NCBI GenBank assembly: GCA_963839955.1 | Contig: CAWIXB010000001.1 | Coordinates: forward strand, 2,418,001-2,482,000 | Direction: 5' to 3' | Source: CAWIXB01 sp963839955 | GTDB taxonomy: Bacteria > Actinomycetota > Actinomycetes > JACCUZ01 | DNA length: 64,000 bases | Translations under genes and position numbers: made by a program | In this document: piece after piece, positions 1 to 8,476 of the stretch | Layout of the letters: every line of letters begins with the position of its first letter | How positions within the stretch are numbered: position 1 is the stretch's first letter | The notes under the pieces: model-generated | Databases searched by the model: none | What the model saw: only the letters and a program-made list of their open reading frames with translations | What the model was told of the DNA's origin: nothing

Positions 1-240
1 CCAGGGGACGGCCGCGATGACGACGTCCGACTCGCGCGCACACGTCTCGTTGTCCGCGCCGCGTACGCCCTCGGGAAGCGCCGCGGCCGCTGCCAGCGCA
101 CGAGCTGCGTCACGCGAACCCAGAACGACGTCCACGCCGGCAAGCGCGAAACGGCGGGCCAGACCACGGCCCTGGTCGCCGGTGCCCCCGAGAAAGCCGA
201 CGGTGCCGGAGAAAGGCGTCGCGTCGAGGGACTCGCTCAT
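1..240 (-). CDS. npdG: NADPH-dependent F420 reductase, N-terminal part (runs off the window)
   Basis: Reading leftward from the ATG at 240, the frame stays open to the window edge (80 codons). The start of the protein has the Rossmann dinucleotide motif GGTGDQGRGLA followed by a GSRD turn that typically selects NADP. This pattern is characteristic of F420H2:NADP oxidoreductases, which exchange hydride between coenzyme F420 and NADP in the cytosol. The C-terminal F420-binding part lies outside the window, so the exact substrate cannot be confirmed. The gene is divergent from the hypothetical gene starting at 286, with only 45 bases between the two starts. Confidence 0.8.
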   Translation of the reverse strand, partial: MSESLDATPFSGTVGFLGGTGDQGRGLARRFALAGVDVVLGSRDAARALAAAAALPEGVRGADNETCARESDVVIAAVPW

Positions 241-285
241 GTGTTGATCCTGTCAGGACGTCACGGCAGGAGGCAGCATGGGCCC

Positions 286-903
286 ATGGACGCCGAACGC
301 GTGCACATGCTGCGGGAACTCCTGGCCGGCACCGGTTGGGCGGAGCGGACCCGTGGCTTTGCCCGCAGCCTGCGCCGCGCCAACCACGCGCCCGGGGGCC
401 TACTCCTTGTCGGCACACCGCAGGAGGAGCCGTGGCATCTCGCGGCGCACCTCGACGACGAGGCGCGGTTCTCGAGCATCCCGGAGCTCTCGCCGACGTT
501 GGTGCGCTGGTCGCCGCCCGCGGGAGCGCCGCCACACCTCTCCGTTGGTCTCGAGCGGCTGGAGAAGGCGTCCCGGAAAGAGACGCTGTTCGTCGTCGCG
601 CCCGACGCCCCGCCAGAGCAGCTCTTGGAGCGCGTCGCGGATGCAAAACGCATCGGAGCGACGATCCTGTCCATCGACGAGGGTGATGACGAGCTGGCGG
701 CGCTCGCGCACGAGCGGTTGGTCGTACCAACCGACTCGAGGCTGTCGGTGGCGACGCCAGAGCTGTCCATGCCGACCGTCGACATGGACGCGGTGCAGCA
801 CTTGGTGAGTGTCGCGGCCGGTGAATCGTCGGGCCCGACGTCGTTCCGCGAGCGGCTCGCGCGACTCCTCGAGAACATCAGCGGACCCGCGCCAAAGCAC
901 TGA
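286..903 (+). CDS. Conserved hypothetical cytosolic protein, about 205 aa
   Basis: I do not recognise the family with confidence. The protein is soluble, with alternating beta/alpha character (LLLVGTP near residue 40, LFVVAPDAP near 100, IGATILSIDEG near 125). This looks like a Rossmann-type or SIS-like fold, but no catalytic motif stands out. The ATG at 286 is preferred over upstream in-frame GTG 241 because an AGGAGG box lies at about 268-273. It stands alone: the F420 reductase is divergent, and a 445-base non-coding stretch separates it from the H1-like gene. Confidence 0.6.
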   Translation: MDAERVHMLRELLAGTGWAERTRGFARSLRRANHAPGGLLLVGTPQEEPWHLAAHLDDEARFSSIPELSPTLVRWSPPAGAPPHLSVGLERLEKASRKETLFVVAPDAPPEQLLERVADAKRIGATILSIDEGDDELAALAHERLVVPTDSRLSVATPELSMPTVDMDAVQHLVSVAAGESSGPTSFRERLARLLENISGPAPKH

Positions 904-1348
904 TGTGTGTCCGTTTCGCGCGCGACACGGCGCGTCGCGGAAAAAACTTTTGGGCAGTTTTGCAGGTGCGAATTGACGTCCGACGGCCGTCGCGACACCG
1001 TTCCCGGCACTACTCGCCGCCGAAGCAGCGATCATCGGTCAGGACTACGTGCTTAGTGCCACCCGTTTCGTGCACGTGCTTGATTGCGTTGATGCACAAC
1101 GATTATCAACGCGTCGATGACACCCGAGAACTCGTCGGCACGCGTCCGAAACACCTGTCACGTCATCGTGAACGCACACAATTCCCGCGACGACGACGGT
1201 CGCAACGACGTCGACACCGACGTTCGCAACGCGACGGCTTGAAAAATCCGCTGTGCGAAATGCTGGTAACCGCCGCGGCATAGTGCGATCTTTTTGAGTA
1301 ACGAACGTCCACCACCGGGTGAGACGTTACGGAAATCAGGAGGCGCGT
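904..1348. other. 445-base non-coding region upstream of the H1-like gene
   Basis: No credible gene is visible on either strand; open frames here lack ribosome sites and have coding bias unlike the neighbours. The stretch is noticeably richer in A+T than the surrounding genes and probably holds the promoter and leader of the H1-like gene. It contains one clear inverted repeat, listed separately. I could not place a convincing -35/-10 pair. Confidence 0.5.
1086..1112. promoter_or_regulatory. Inverted repeat, possible operator
   Basis: GCGTTGAT at 1086-1093 is repeated as its exact inverse ATCAACGC at 1105-1112 with an 11-base spacer. A dyad with about 19 bases between half-site centres fits a dimeric repressor site better than a transcript hairpin. 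It lies about 240 bases upstream of the H1-like start. The function is inferred from form and position only. Confidence 0.35.
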
Positions 1349-1849
1349 GTGCCGACCGAACAGGACGAAGCCAAGAAGGTGACTCAAGCAGCAGCTGGCT
1401 CGGGTCGCAAGACCGCAACGGCCCGGACTGCGAAGAAGACGGCTCGCAAGTCGGCCAAGAAGTCGCCAGCCAAGCGGGCGACGGCGGCCAAGAAGTCGAC
1501 GGCCAGGAAGTCCACGGCAAAGCGCACGGCCAAGAAGGCCACGCGCAAGACCGCCGCCAAGCGGTCCACCGCAAAGCGCACGGCCAAGAAGGCCACGCGC
1601 AAGACCGCCAAGCGGGCTACCGCGGCCAAGAAGTCGACGGCCAGGAAGTCCACGGCAAAGCGCACGGCCAAGAAGGCCACGCGCAAGACCGCCGCCAAGC
1701 GGTCCACCGCAAAGCGCACGGCCAAGAAGGGCACGCGGAAGACCGCCGCCCGCAAGGCGCCGGCTCGCAAGTCGACCGCTCGTAAGTCGCCGGCCCGCAA
1801 GTCGGCCGCACGCAAGACGACGGCGCGCAAGCGGACAGCCAAGCGCTGA
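1349..1849 (+). CDS. Histone H1-like Lys/Arg/Ala-rich DNA-binding protein
   Basis: The 166-residue protein is almost entirely Lys, Arg, Ala, Thr and Ser after a short acidic N-terminus (PTEQDEAKK). It is built from degenerate KSTAKRTAKKATRKTA-type units, like the tail of eukaryotic H1 and the C-terminal tail of mycobacterial HupB. Such proteins bind DNA non-specifically and compact the nucleoid. No folded HU domain is present, so this is a stand-alone tail protein. Start: GTG at 1349 has AGGAGG at 1338-1343; the in-frame GTG at 1319 has no such box. Residues about 45-136 consist of a 46-residue block present twice. A strong terminator follows. Confidence 0.85.
   Translation: MPTEQDEAKKVTQAAAGSGRKTATARTAKKTARKSAKKSPAKRATAAKKSTARKSTAKRTAKKATRKTAAKRSTAKRTAKKATRKTAKRATAAKKSTARKSTAKRTAKKATRKTAAKRSTAKRTAKKGTRKTAARKAPARKSTARKSPARKSAARKTTARKRTAKR
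1484..1730 (+). repeat. Direct repeat inside the H1-like gene (138-base period)
   Basis: Bases 1484-1592 and 1622-1730 are identical over 109 bases, offset by 138 bases (46 codons). Synonymous positions match as well, so this is a recent tandem duplication or slippage event rather than selection on amino acid composition. Bases just outside the identical block already differ. Confidence 0.95.
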
Positions 1850-1870
1850 GCCAGACCGGCTGATTCACGG

Positions 1871-1903
1871 CTGAGGGCCGCCCTTGTCCGGGGCGGCCCT
1901 CAG
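1871..1903 (+). terminator. Rho-independent-type terminator after the H1-like gene
   Basis: CTGAGGGCCGCCC at 1871-1883 pairs perfectly with GGGCGGCCCTCAG at 1891-1903 around a 7-base loop. This gives a 13-bp GC-rich stem 21 bases after the stop. The following TCGTTTCT gives a weak U-rich run. It also separates the convergent small gene at 1918-2097 and could serve both directions. Confidence 0.85.
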
Positions 1904-1917
1904 TCGTTTCTGAATTC

Positions 1918-2097
1918 TCAGTCGTCATTCCAGCGAGGGTCCTTGTCCCACTGCTCCGTGCGCTCGGCTGCGTGCTGGATCGCGCGCTCGGCCTCCTCCC
2001 GGCTGGCATAGGGACCCATCCGCTCGGTGTTCGCGCAGACGGTCCCTTGCTCGACCTTCTGGTGGGTCAGGCAGTAGTACCACTGGTCGTCGCTCAT
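1918..2097 (-). CDS. Small conserved actinobacterial protein, 59 aa
   Basis: The short acidic protein starts MSDDQWYYCLTHQKVEQG and continues with a Glu/Ala/Arg-rich helix (SREEAERAIQHAAERTEQWD). I recall similar small proteins in Nocardioides-type genomes, but no function is known to me. The two Cys residues (YYCL and TVCAN) are about 18 residues apart and could form a disulfide or bind metal. The ATG at 2097 is chosen because the recognisable part begins there; an upstream in-frame ATG adds only MPG. It is divergent from map, with 35 bases between the starts. Confidence 0.65.
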   Translation of the reverse strand: MSDDQWYYCLTHQKVEQGTVCANTERMGPYASREEAERAIQHAAERTEQWDKDPRWNDD

Positions 2098-2132
2098 GCC
2101 AGGCATCCTGCCCACTCCTAGACTGTTGCACC

Positions 2133-2981
2133 ATGGCCACGCTGATGCCGGGCACGATCTCGCCCACGCTGCCCGTCCCGGCCGACATCCCTCGTCCCGA
2201 GTACGTCGGGCGGCCCGGCCCCGAGCGCTACACCGGGCCCGAGGTCAAGGACGCCGCGACCATCACCGCAATCCGCGTGGCAGCGCGACTGGCGGCCCAG
2301 GCGCTGCAAGAGGTCGGCAGACACGTGGCGCCGGGAGTGACCACCGACGAGCTCGACCTGGTCGGCCACCAGTTCCTGTGCGACCGGGGTGCCTACCCGT
2401 CGACGCTCGGCTACAAGGGCTTCCCCAAGTCGCTGTGCACCTCCGTCAACGAGGTGGTCTGCCACGGCATCCCGGACACGACCGTCCTGGTCGAGGGCGA
2501 CATCGTCAACGTCGACATCACGGCCTACCTCGACGGCGTGCACGGCGACACGGACGCCACCTTCTTCGTGGGCGAGGTCGACGACGAGTCCCGGCTGCTG
2601 GTCGAACGCACCCATGAGGCGATGATGCGCGGCATCAAGGCAGTGGCGCCTGGCCGGCAGGTGAGCGTCGTGGGCCGGGTGATCGAGTCCTACGCCAAGC
2701 GGTTCGGCTACGGCGTGGTCCGCGACTTCACCGGTCACGGCATCGGGGCTGCCTTCCACTCCGGCCTGGTCATCCCCCACTACGACGACCCCCGCTACAA
2801 CACCGTCATGGAGCCGGGGATGACGTTCACCATCGAGCCGATGCTCAACCTGGGCACGCACGAATGGGACATGTGGGACGACGGCTGGACCGTCGTGACA
2901 CGCGACCGGCAACGGTCCGCGCAGTTCGAGCACACCGTGCTCGTCACCGAGCAGGGACGAGAGATCCTCACGGTGCCATAG
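2133..2981 (+). CDS. map: Methionine aminopeptidase, type I
   Basis: Removes the initiator Met from nascent proteins in the cytosol using two metal ions. All family residues are in place: His111 (VCHGIPD), Asp128 (NVDIT), Asp139 (HGDTDATF), His202 (GHGIG), Glu235 (IEPML) and Glu266 (QFEHT). At 282 residues it has an N-terminal extension of about 35 residues ahead of the catalytic core. Such an extension is common in one of the actinobacterial MetAP copies and carries a PxxP-like segment here (TLPVPADIPRP). It is a single gene, convergent with the DinB-like gene, with 20 bases between the two ends. Confidence 0.95.
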   Translation: MATLMPGTISPTLPVPADIPRPEYVGRPGPERYTGPEVKDAATITAIRVAARLAAQALQEVGRHVAPGVTTDELDLVGHQFLCDRGAYPSTLGYKGFPKSLCTSVNEVVCHGIPDTTVLVEGDIVNVDITAYLDGVHGDTDATFFVGEVDDESRLLVERTHEAMMRGIKAVAPGRQVSVVGRVIESYAKRFGYGVVRDFTGHGIGAAFHSGLVIPHYDDPRYNTVMEPGMTFTIEPMLNLGTHEWDMWDDGWTVVTRDRQRSAQFEHTVLVTEQGREILTVP

Positions 2982-3001
2982 CGGGGCCAAGGCCCGCGGC
3001 T

Positions 3002-3508
3002 CTACTCGCCGGTAGCGCCGTCGATCGCTTCCCGGAGGAAGTCGGCATGTCCGTTGTGCCGGGCGTACTCCTCGATCATGTGGACCAAGACCCAGCGCAG
3101 CGACACGTGCTGGCCCGACCGCTGGTGGTAGCCGGTCGACTCCAGGTCGGGTGCACGCGCTTCGATCTCGCGGGCCTGCTCGATCTCGGCGCGCCAGTTC
3201 GCGAAGGCCTCCTCGACGTCAGCATCCGTCGCGTCGTAGGCCGCCTGGAAGTCACGTGAGCCGGAGTAGACCAGCGGGACGTCCTCGCCGGCCAGAACGC
3301 GCCGGAACCAGCTGCGCTCCACCTCGGCCATGTGCCGGACGAGCCCCAGCAGGGACAGCGTCGAGGGCGGCATGGACCGCTCACGCAGCTGCTCGTCGGT
3401 CAGACCGTCGCACTTCAGCGCCAGGGTGTCCCGGTGGTAGTCGAGGAACGCGGTCAGCGTCGCGCGTTCGTCACCTTGTGGGGGTGGGTCCTTCCGCTCA
3501 ATGGCCAT
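3002..3508 (-). CDS. DinB-family (DUF664) protein, probable mycothiol-dependent enzyme
   Basis: The 168-residue four-helix-bundle protein has the DUF664 pattern LLGLVRHMAEVERSWFRRVLAGE and a C-terminal VHMIEEYARHNGHADFLRE. The His in RHMAEVE and the two in YARHNGHAD are at the positions that bind metal in DinB-fold thiol transferases. In actinobacteria such proteins use mycothiol. The substrate is unknown. Its ATG at 3508 overlaps the last 11 bases of the upstream subtilase gene, so the two are probably translated together, though a functional link is not obvious. Confidence 0.8.
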   Translation of the reverse strand: MAIERKDPPPQGDERATLTAFLDYHRDTLALKCDGLTDEQLRERSMPPSTLSLLGLVRHMAEVERSWFRRVLAGEDVPLVYSGSRDFQAAYDATDADVEEAFANWRAEIEQAREIEARAPDLESTGYHQRSGQHVSLRWVLVHMIEEYARHNGHADFLREAIDGATGE

Positions 3509-6500
3509 GGCCGGGGATCGTAACCAGCCGGTAGGCACGCAGGGTGGTCTGGTCGACGGCGTTGCCGTCCTGGTCCTGCGCGTGCACACGCAGCGACACG
3601 AAGCCGGTGGCCGTTCCGGCGGCAGGGTGGCGGACGGAGGCGACGTACGACGCCCCACGCCGCTGTGGCTGCGTGGCCTGCCACGTGGCACCGTCGTCGA
3701 AGGACACATCCATCGCGACCGCCTGGATGGCACTGGGCTTGGACCCGCCGAGGTGCCGCAGGCTGAACCCCACGGGCAACGTCCGGCCGGCCGCGGCAGC
3801 ATTGCTCCCGTCGACCGGCACGTCGTAGTCGACGTCCATCAGGGGGAGCACCGTGCTGCCGCTGCCCGGGCGCTGCGACCGGAAGGTCCACGCCGTGCGC
3901 GCGTGGGTCGAGGTGAGCCATGGGCTGTCGTCCGCCCGGTCCACGTCGACCTCGAACCGGTAGGTCGCGGGCGAGGACGGGACCGTGACATCGCCGTAGC
4001 CCGCGAAGTCGAATGTCGCGACCTGCTCACCGTCGCGCAGCAGCCGGCCACGGCTCTCGCCCCAGTTGCCGGAGTGTGTCGGGGTCGAGTCGGTCAACGC
4101 CGGCACGGCGAAGTGCAGGACGTCCGCGGTCCGGCGCGCGGGGAACTGGATGGCGTCGACCGCGTGCCCTTCCGGCGCGCTGGGTGCGAGTGGCCCCTTG
4201 AGCCAGGTCCGCTCGACCCGGTCACCGGCGGAGAACTGCTGCGGCTGGTCGGACATGCTCACGCCCGCGGTGCGCACCTGCTGCTGGAACACAGCACCGC
4301 CGGTCGTGAGGTATTCCGTCCGGGTGAACGGGGCGTACAGGGTGCCGAAGATCGTGGTCAACGAGCAGCGGCACGGCTTCAGCGGGTAGCGCGTGTCGTT
4401 GATCTCCTGGCCGGGAGTGCTGCCGTGGTAGGTCGACCGCACGGCCGCGAGGTCCTTGTCCTTGACCTGGTACGTCAGGTCTGCGGGCACGCGACCTGCC
4501 TCATGGAAGATAAGGCTGTAGGCGTACGGGCTCTGCTTCACCGCTCGCACGTCGGCGGGCTTCCCCTTGGGCGGCTTCGGCCCGGGCTTGCCGGCGGCGG
4601 TGCCGGCAGCGCGCAGCAACGCCGTGCCGTCGTCGGACGAGAGGGACACGGCGGGGATCCGCGCCCCGAACGCCGACCCTCGCAGCAGCCCCGGGACGCC
4701 GGCGTACACCGCCGCCATCGCGGCACCGGCATCGGCCGCAGCCGCGACCTGATCGGCGTAGAACGTGGCGGCGGTCTCCTTCATCACGACGAGGGCACCC
4801 TTGGCGTCGACCCCGGCCAGATCGGCGGCGCTGCCCGAGCCGCCGTCGACGACGCGCAACCGATGACGGCCGTCCATGCGGGGAGAGCCGAGCAGGTACG
4901 TCGGCTCCAGCTCGGTCCGGTCCGCGTTGATCCGCATCTCCGGCTGGCGCAGGTTCCAGCTCGTGTAGAAGTCGAACTCGCCGTCAGTGATGGCGGGCAT
5001 GGGCACCGCCGAGACTCGGCGTACCCCTCCCACTTCCGGCAGCAGGGTCACCGAGTCAGCGAACCGGCGGTCGTTGGCTCCGCGGGTCCAGCCGAGGACC
5101 ACGGTGCGCATCGCGGTCTCGCGCGGCGTAGCGACCGACAAGGGCTTGCCCTCCGTCGCATCGAAGGTCAGCTCCCGGTCGGTCTGCAGGTCGATCTGCG
5201 GCGTGCCCGCATAGGTCATCTCGTCGAGGAAGCGTCCCGACCTGTCCGGGGTCGAGATGGTTCCGAGCACGCTGTACAGACCGCGCGGCACCGTGATGGT
5301 GCGCTCCTGCCCCGGCGAGACGCCGAGCTGGATGTAGCCGTACTCCTCCCAGGGCTGCTTGTGGTAGCCGAGCATCGTGAACGTGCCGCCGGCCGGGTCA
5401 CCGTTGCGGTCCCGGGCCGAGATCGTCAGGTCGACCATGTCGCCCTGCTTCGTGAACGCCAGCGCAGTGCGCAGAGTCGTCCCCGCTGCCGTCGCGACGA
5501 CAGCGCCGCCGTACTCCCCCGACGGGCCCTCGCTGACGTCGACGGTGACCGTGGCCGCAGCCTGCTCGCCCGGGGCGATGGTCAGGCTCGTCGGCTCGAC
5601 GGAGACCATCGAGGCGGGCGCGGTCCCGGCCTTCGGGTCACTCGCCGACGCGGCCAGGTCGAGCACGACCGGGTCCGGCCCCGAGTTGGTGTAGGTCAGC
5701 GTGCGGGTGCTGCGCAGGCTCTCGTTGTCCTCGTAGGGCAGCGTGAAATAGCCCATGCTCAGCGCGCCCTGGTCGACGACCACCGCCTGCCTCGACGCCT
5801 TCGCAACGTCGACCCGGCCGGCGCCCTGTTCGTAGACGGTGTTCGTGTCATTGGGCGACGCGGTGGACGTGAGAGTGGCCTTGAGCTGGGCGGCGGCCCA
5901 GTCGGGGTGCTGCCCGGCGAGGATGGCGGCCGCGCCGGCCACGTGTGGCGCGGCCATGCTGGTGCCGGTCAGCGCGGTGTAGTTGTCGTCGACGGCTTCA
6001 CCGAGGAACGTCCCGGCCGCGCGGGCCGCAACGATGCCGGTGCCGGGACCGGTGATCTCGGGCTTGAGCCCGTGGTCCCTGAGTCGAGGTCCGCGGCTGG
6101 ACGTCCACTCGAGCGACTCGTCGAGATGCACGTTGCCGACCGCGAGCGCCGCGTCGGCGGCCGCGGGGGTCGAGACCTGGGCGCGGTAGGGGCCGCTGTT
6201 GCCGGCCGCGATGACGAACAGGGCACCGGAGGACGCGGTGAGGGCATCAACCGCTCTGCTCATCGGGTCGGTGCCGTCGGTGGGCGCCCCGCCCAGGCTG
6301 AGGTTGACCACCTCCGCGCCCTGAGCCGCGGCCCACTCCATCCCGTCGATGATCCACGAGTCCTGGCCGAACCCGTCGTCGCCGAGCACCTTGCCGACGA
6401 GCAGGTCGGCGCCCGGGGCAACGCCCCGGTAGCGGTTGCCGGAGGCCGCCCCCGACCCGGCGATGATCGACGCGACGTGGGTGCCGTGCCCATGGCGATC

Positions 6501-7307
6501 GGCCAGCGCGCCGTCGGGCGTGAACACCTTGGAAGCGGTCAGGCTTTCGGCGACGTCGACGTGAGCCGTGTCGATGCCGGTGTCGAGCACGGCGACGTCG
6601 GTGCCAGACCCGTCGTACCCGCTTGCCCAGGCAGCGGGCGCACCGATCTGCGGCACGCTGCGGTCGAGGCTCGCCTCGACGCGGCCGTCGAGCCAGACCC
6701 GGGTGATTCCCGTCTCCAGCGCGAGGCGGCGGCCGGGGGACGCTGTCGTCGTGTCGGACACCGCCGCCCAGAACTGCCGGGCCTTGTTCTTCTGCTCGTC
6801 GACAGCGACCGCGCCAAGACTCGTGAGCTGGCGGCGGGTAACGGCGCCGTCGGGGGCAGCCGGTGGTCCGGCGGCGCGCAGCTGAGCGGATCCGGCGGCG
6901 TAGTCGACGATGACCGGCAACGTGTCGCGCCGTTCGTCGTCGTACCCCTGCTCCACCAGCCCGCGGACGTCGAACAACCGCCGGTCCAGCCGCCCGGAAT
7001 GAAGCAGCGGCTCGGCCTCGAGCGGGACGACGTAGAACCGATCGCCCCACTCGTAGCTGTGGAACCCGCTCACGGATCCGGCGTGCGGCAGCACGCCGGC
7101 GCTGCGCGTGCCGTCTGCCCGCTCGACGTACTCCACGACATCGCCGGTCACCAGCGTCACGGTCGCCGTACGGTCACGGGCGCCCGCCGCAGGGGTCGGC
7201 GTGCCATCCGGGTCGGGCGCACCGAACGCCGGCGGAGGGGCACCCACCAGCAGGAGAGCGAGCAGTGCGGCGAACAGCGCGGGGAGCAGGCGGCGGTGGG
7301 GGGTCAT
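3498..7307 (-). CDS. Large secreted subtilisin-like serine protease (S8), 1269 aa
   Basis: A Sec signal peptide (basic start, long Leu/Ala stretch, AFGA cleavage region near 30) leads into a propeptide and an S8 domain. The triad is Asp242 (VLDTG), His274 (HGHGTH) and Ser450 (GTSMAAP), with Asn370 as the oxyanion residue. A protease-associated-type insert is likely near residues 820-900 (ARIPAVSLSS), and the rest is beta-rich with no sortase or membrane anchor. The product is probably an extracellular protein-degrading enzyme. The start at 7307 has GGAGGA upstream and gives a proper signal peptide; the longer frame to 7355 does not. A regulator is divergent across 138 bases. Confidence 0.92.
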   Translation of the reverse strand: MTPHRRLLPALFAALLALLLVGAPPPAFGAPDPDGTPTPAAGARDRTATVTLVTGDVVEYVERADGTRSAGVLPHAGSVSGFHSYEWGDRFYVVPLEAEPLLHSGRLDRRLFDVRGLVEQGYDDERRDTLPVIVDYAAGSAQLRAAGPPAAPDGAVTRRQLTSLGAVAVDEQKNKARQFWAAVSDTTTASPGRRLALETGITRVWLDGRVEASLDRSVPQIGAPAAWASGYDGSGTDVAVLDTGIDTAHVDVAESLTASKVFTPDGALADRHGHGTHVASIIAGSGAASGNRYRGVAPGADLLVGKVLGDDGFGQDSWIIDGMEWAAAQGAEVVNLSLGGAPTDGTDPMSRAVDALTASSGALFVIAAGNSGPYRAQVSTPAAADAALAVGNVHLDESLEWTSSRGPRLRDHGLKPEITGPGTGIVAARAAGTFLGEAVDDNYTALTGTSMAAPHVAGAAAILAGQHPDWAAAQLKATLTSTASPNDTNTVYEQGAGRVDVAKASRQAVVVDQGALSMGYFTLPYEDNESLRSTRTLTYTNSGPDPVVLDLAASASDPKAGTAPASMVSVEPTSLTIAPGEQAAATVTVDVSEGPSGEYGGAVVATAAGTTLRTALAFTKQGDMVDLTISARDRNGDPAGGTFTMLGYHKQPWEEYGYIQLGVSPGQERTITVPRGLYSVLGTISTPDRSGRFLDEMTYAGTPQIDLQTDRELTFDATEGKPLSVATPRETAMRTVVLGWTRGANDRRFADSVTLLPEVGGVRRVSAVPMPAITDGEFDFYTSWNLRQPEMRINADRTELEPTYLLGSPRMDGRHRLRVVDGGSGSAADLAGVDAKGALVVMKETAATFYADQVAAAADAGAAMAAVYAGVPGLLRGSAFGARIPAVSLSSDDGTALLRAAGTAAGKPGPKPPKGKPADVRAVKQSPYAYSLIFHEAGRVPADLTYQVKDKDLAAVRSTYHGSTPGQEINDTRYPLKPCRCSLTTIFGTLYAPFTRTEYLTTGGAVFQQQVRTAGVSMSDQPQQFSAGDRVERTWLKGPLAPSAPEGHAVDAIQFPARRTADVLHFAVPALTDSTPTHSGNWGESRGRLLRDGEQVATFDFAGYGDVTVPSSPATYRFEVDVDRADDSPWLTSTHARTAWTFRSQRPGSGSTVLPLMDVDYDVPVDGSNAAAAGRTLPVGFSLRHLGGSKPSAIQAVAMDVSFDDGATWQATQPQRRGASYVASVRHPAAGTATGFVSLRVHAQDQDGNAVDQTTLRAYRLVTIPGHGH

Positions 7308-7445
7308 CGACAGTCCTCCGGCGTACGACCGGGCAGTTCCCTGTCGTGCAAGCAACTGTGTCTGTGGTAGCCGGATATGTCAGCATGTGTCACGTCGAAG
7401 ACCCGCCATTGGCGACATCTCGCCACGGCGTCCGAGGGAGTCACC

Positions 7446-8405
7446 GTGCTGGGACCAGCGGGCCTGTCCTCCGCCGAGGAGCAGACCTACCGCGCGTTGG
7501 TCGCCGTGCCGCACGCCACCCGGCAGGACCTCTCGGCGACGCTGCCCCTCGGCGAGTCCGCCCTGCGCGCTGCCGTGGCACGCCTCGAGTCGCTCGGCCT
7601 GGCCCACCGGATGCCCGGCCGGCCGGTGCGGTACGCCGCCGCACCGCCGCAGGTCGCCCTCGGCGGGCTGATCGCCGACCAGCAGGTGCGCCTCGAACAG
7701 GCCCGCGCCGTCGCGGGGTCCATGCAGGAGGAGTACCGATCGGTGCACCGCGACCGCGGCGCCGCCGAGCTGGTCGAGGTGGTGACGTCGGACGGCGCCA
7801 TCGGGGCGCGCTTCGAGCAGATGCTGCAGTCGGCGCGCGAGGAGGTGCTCGCGTTCGTGATGCCGCCGTTCCTGGCGCCCGGCGACTTCGAGGAGGCGGA
7901 GCATGCGCAGCTCGGCCGGGGGGTGGCGTTCCGCACGGTCTACGACCATGCCGGATTCGCCGCGCAGGGCGACATCGAGAGCATGCTCGCCGACATCCGC
8001 GCCGGAGAGCAGGCACGCGTGGCCGCGCACCTGCCGATGAAGCTGTTCGTCGTCGACCGTGGTCTCGCATTCGTGCCGATGTCATTGGCCGACGACGACC
8101 GAGCGGCGCTCCTGGTGCATCCCAGCGGGTTGCTCGACGCGTTGATCGCGCTGTTCGAGGCGGTGTGGTCGCGGGCCGCGCCGCTGCGGCTCGACCCCCT
8201 GGACGGCGACAGCACCGAGCTGGCTCCGGCAGAGGCGCGGCTGGTCCTGCTGCTCCGCGCCGGACTGACCGATGAGGCGATCGCGCGGCAGCTCGGGTGG
8301 AGCTCGCGCACCGTGCACCGCCGCATCCGCGCTCTGCTCGACCACACGGGCGCAGAGACGCGTTTCCAGCTCGGCTGCCGCGCGGTCGAGCAGGGTTGGG
8401 TGTGA
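7446..8405 (+). CDS. TrmB-like / LuxR-type transcriptional regulator
   Basis: Two DNA-binding modules enclose a middle domain. The N-terminal winged helix (about 10-70) is TrmB/MarR-like. The central part (about 90-240) resembles the TrmB effector or phospholipase D-like domain. The C-terminal helix-turn-helix (about 260-318) has the LuxR-type pattern LTDEAIARQLGWSSRTVHRRI. GTG at 7446 is preferred because GAGGGAG lies at 7434-7440. It is divergent from the large subtilase and may control it; similar regulators beside secreted proteases are common in actinobacteria. That role is inferred from position. Confidence 0.82.
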   Translation: MLGPAGLSSAEEQTYRALVAVPHATRQDLSATLPLGESALRAAVARLESLGLAHRMPGRPVRYAAAPPQVALGGLIADQQVRLEQARAVAGSMQEEYRSVHRDRGAAELVEVVTSDGAIGARFEQMLQSAREEVLAFVMPPFLAPGDFEEAEHAQLGRGVAFRTVYDHAGFAAQGDIESMLADIRAGEQARVAAHLPMKLFVVDRGLAFVPMSLADDDRAALLVHPSGLLDALIALFEAVWSRAAPLRLDPLDGDSTELAPAEARLVLLLRAGLTDEAIARQLGWSSRTVHRRIRALLDHTGAETRFQLGCRAVEQGWV

Positions 8406-8476
8406 GGCGAGGGCATGCCCACTCACTTCGTCACCGGTACGCACCGAACAACGCCTAGAGAAGAGGGAGCGCAGTG

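Noticed and set aside
903..1283. Plus-strand frame in the region before the H1-like gene
   Set aside because: Arg/His-rich translation, no ribosome site and base use unlike neighbouring genes.
2982..2998. GC-rich imperfect hairpin between map and the DinB gene
   Set aside because: The stem has a bulge and no U run; too weak to call a terminator in such GC-rich DNA.
3501..7370. Very long open frame antisense to the large subtilase (about 1289 codons)
   Set aside because: It mirrors the third-position GC bias of the real gene. The antisense translation is Arg/Gly/Val-rich without domains, while the minus strand has a signal peptide and full S8 triad.
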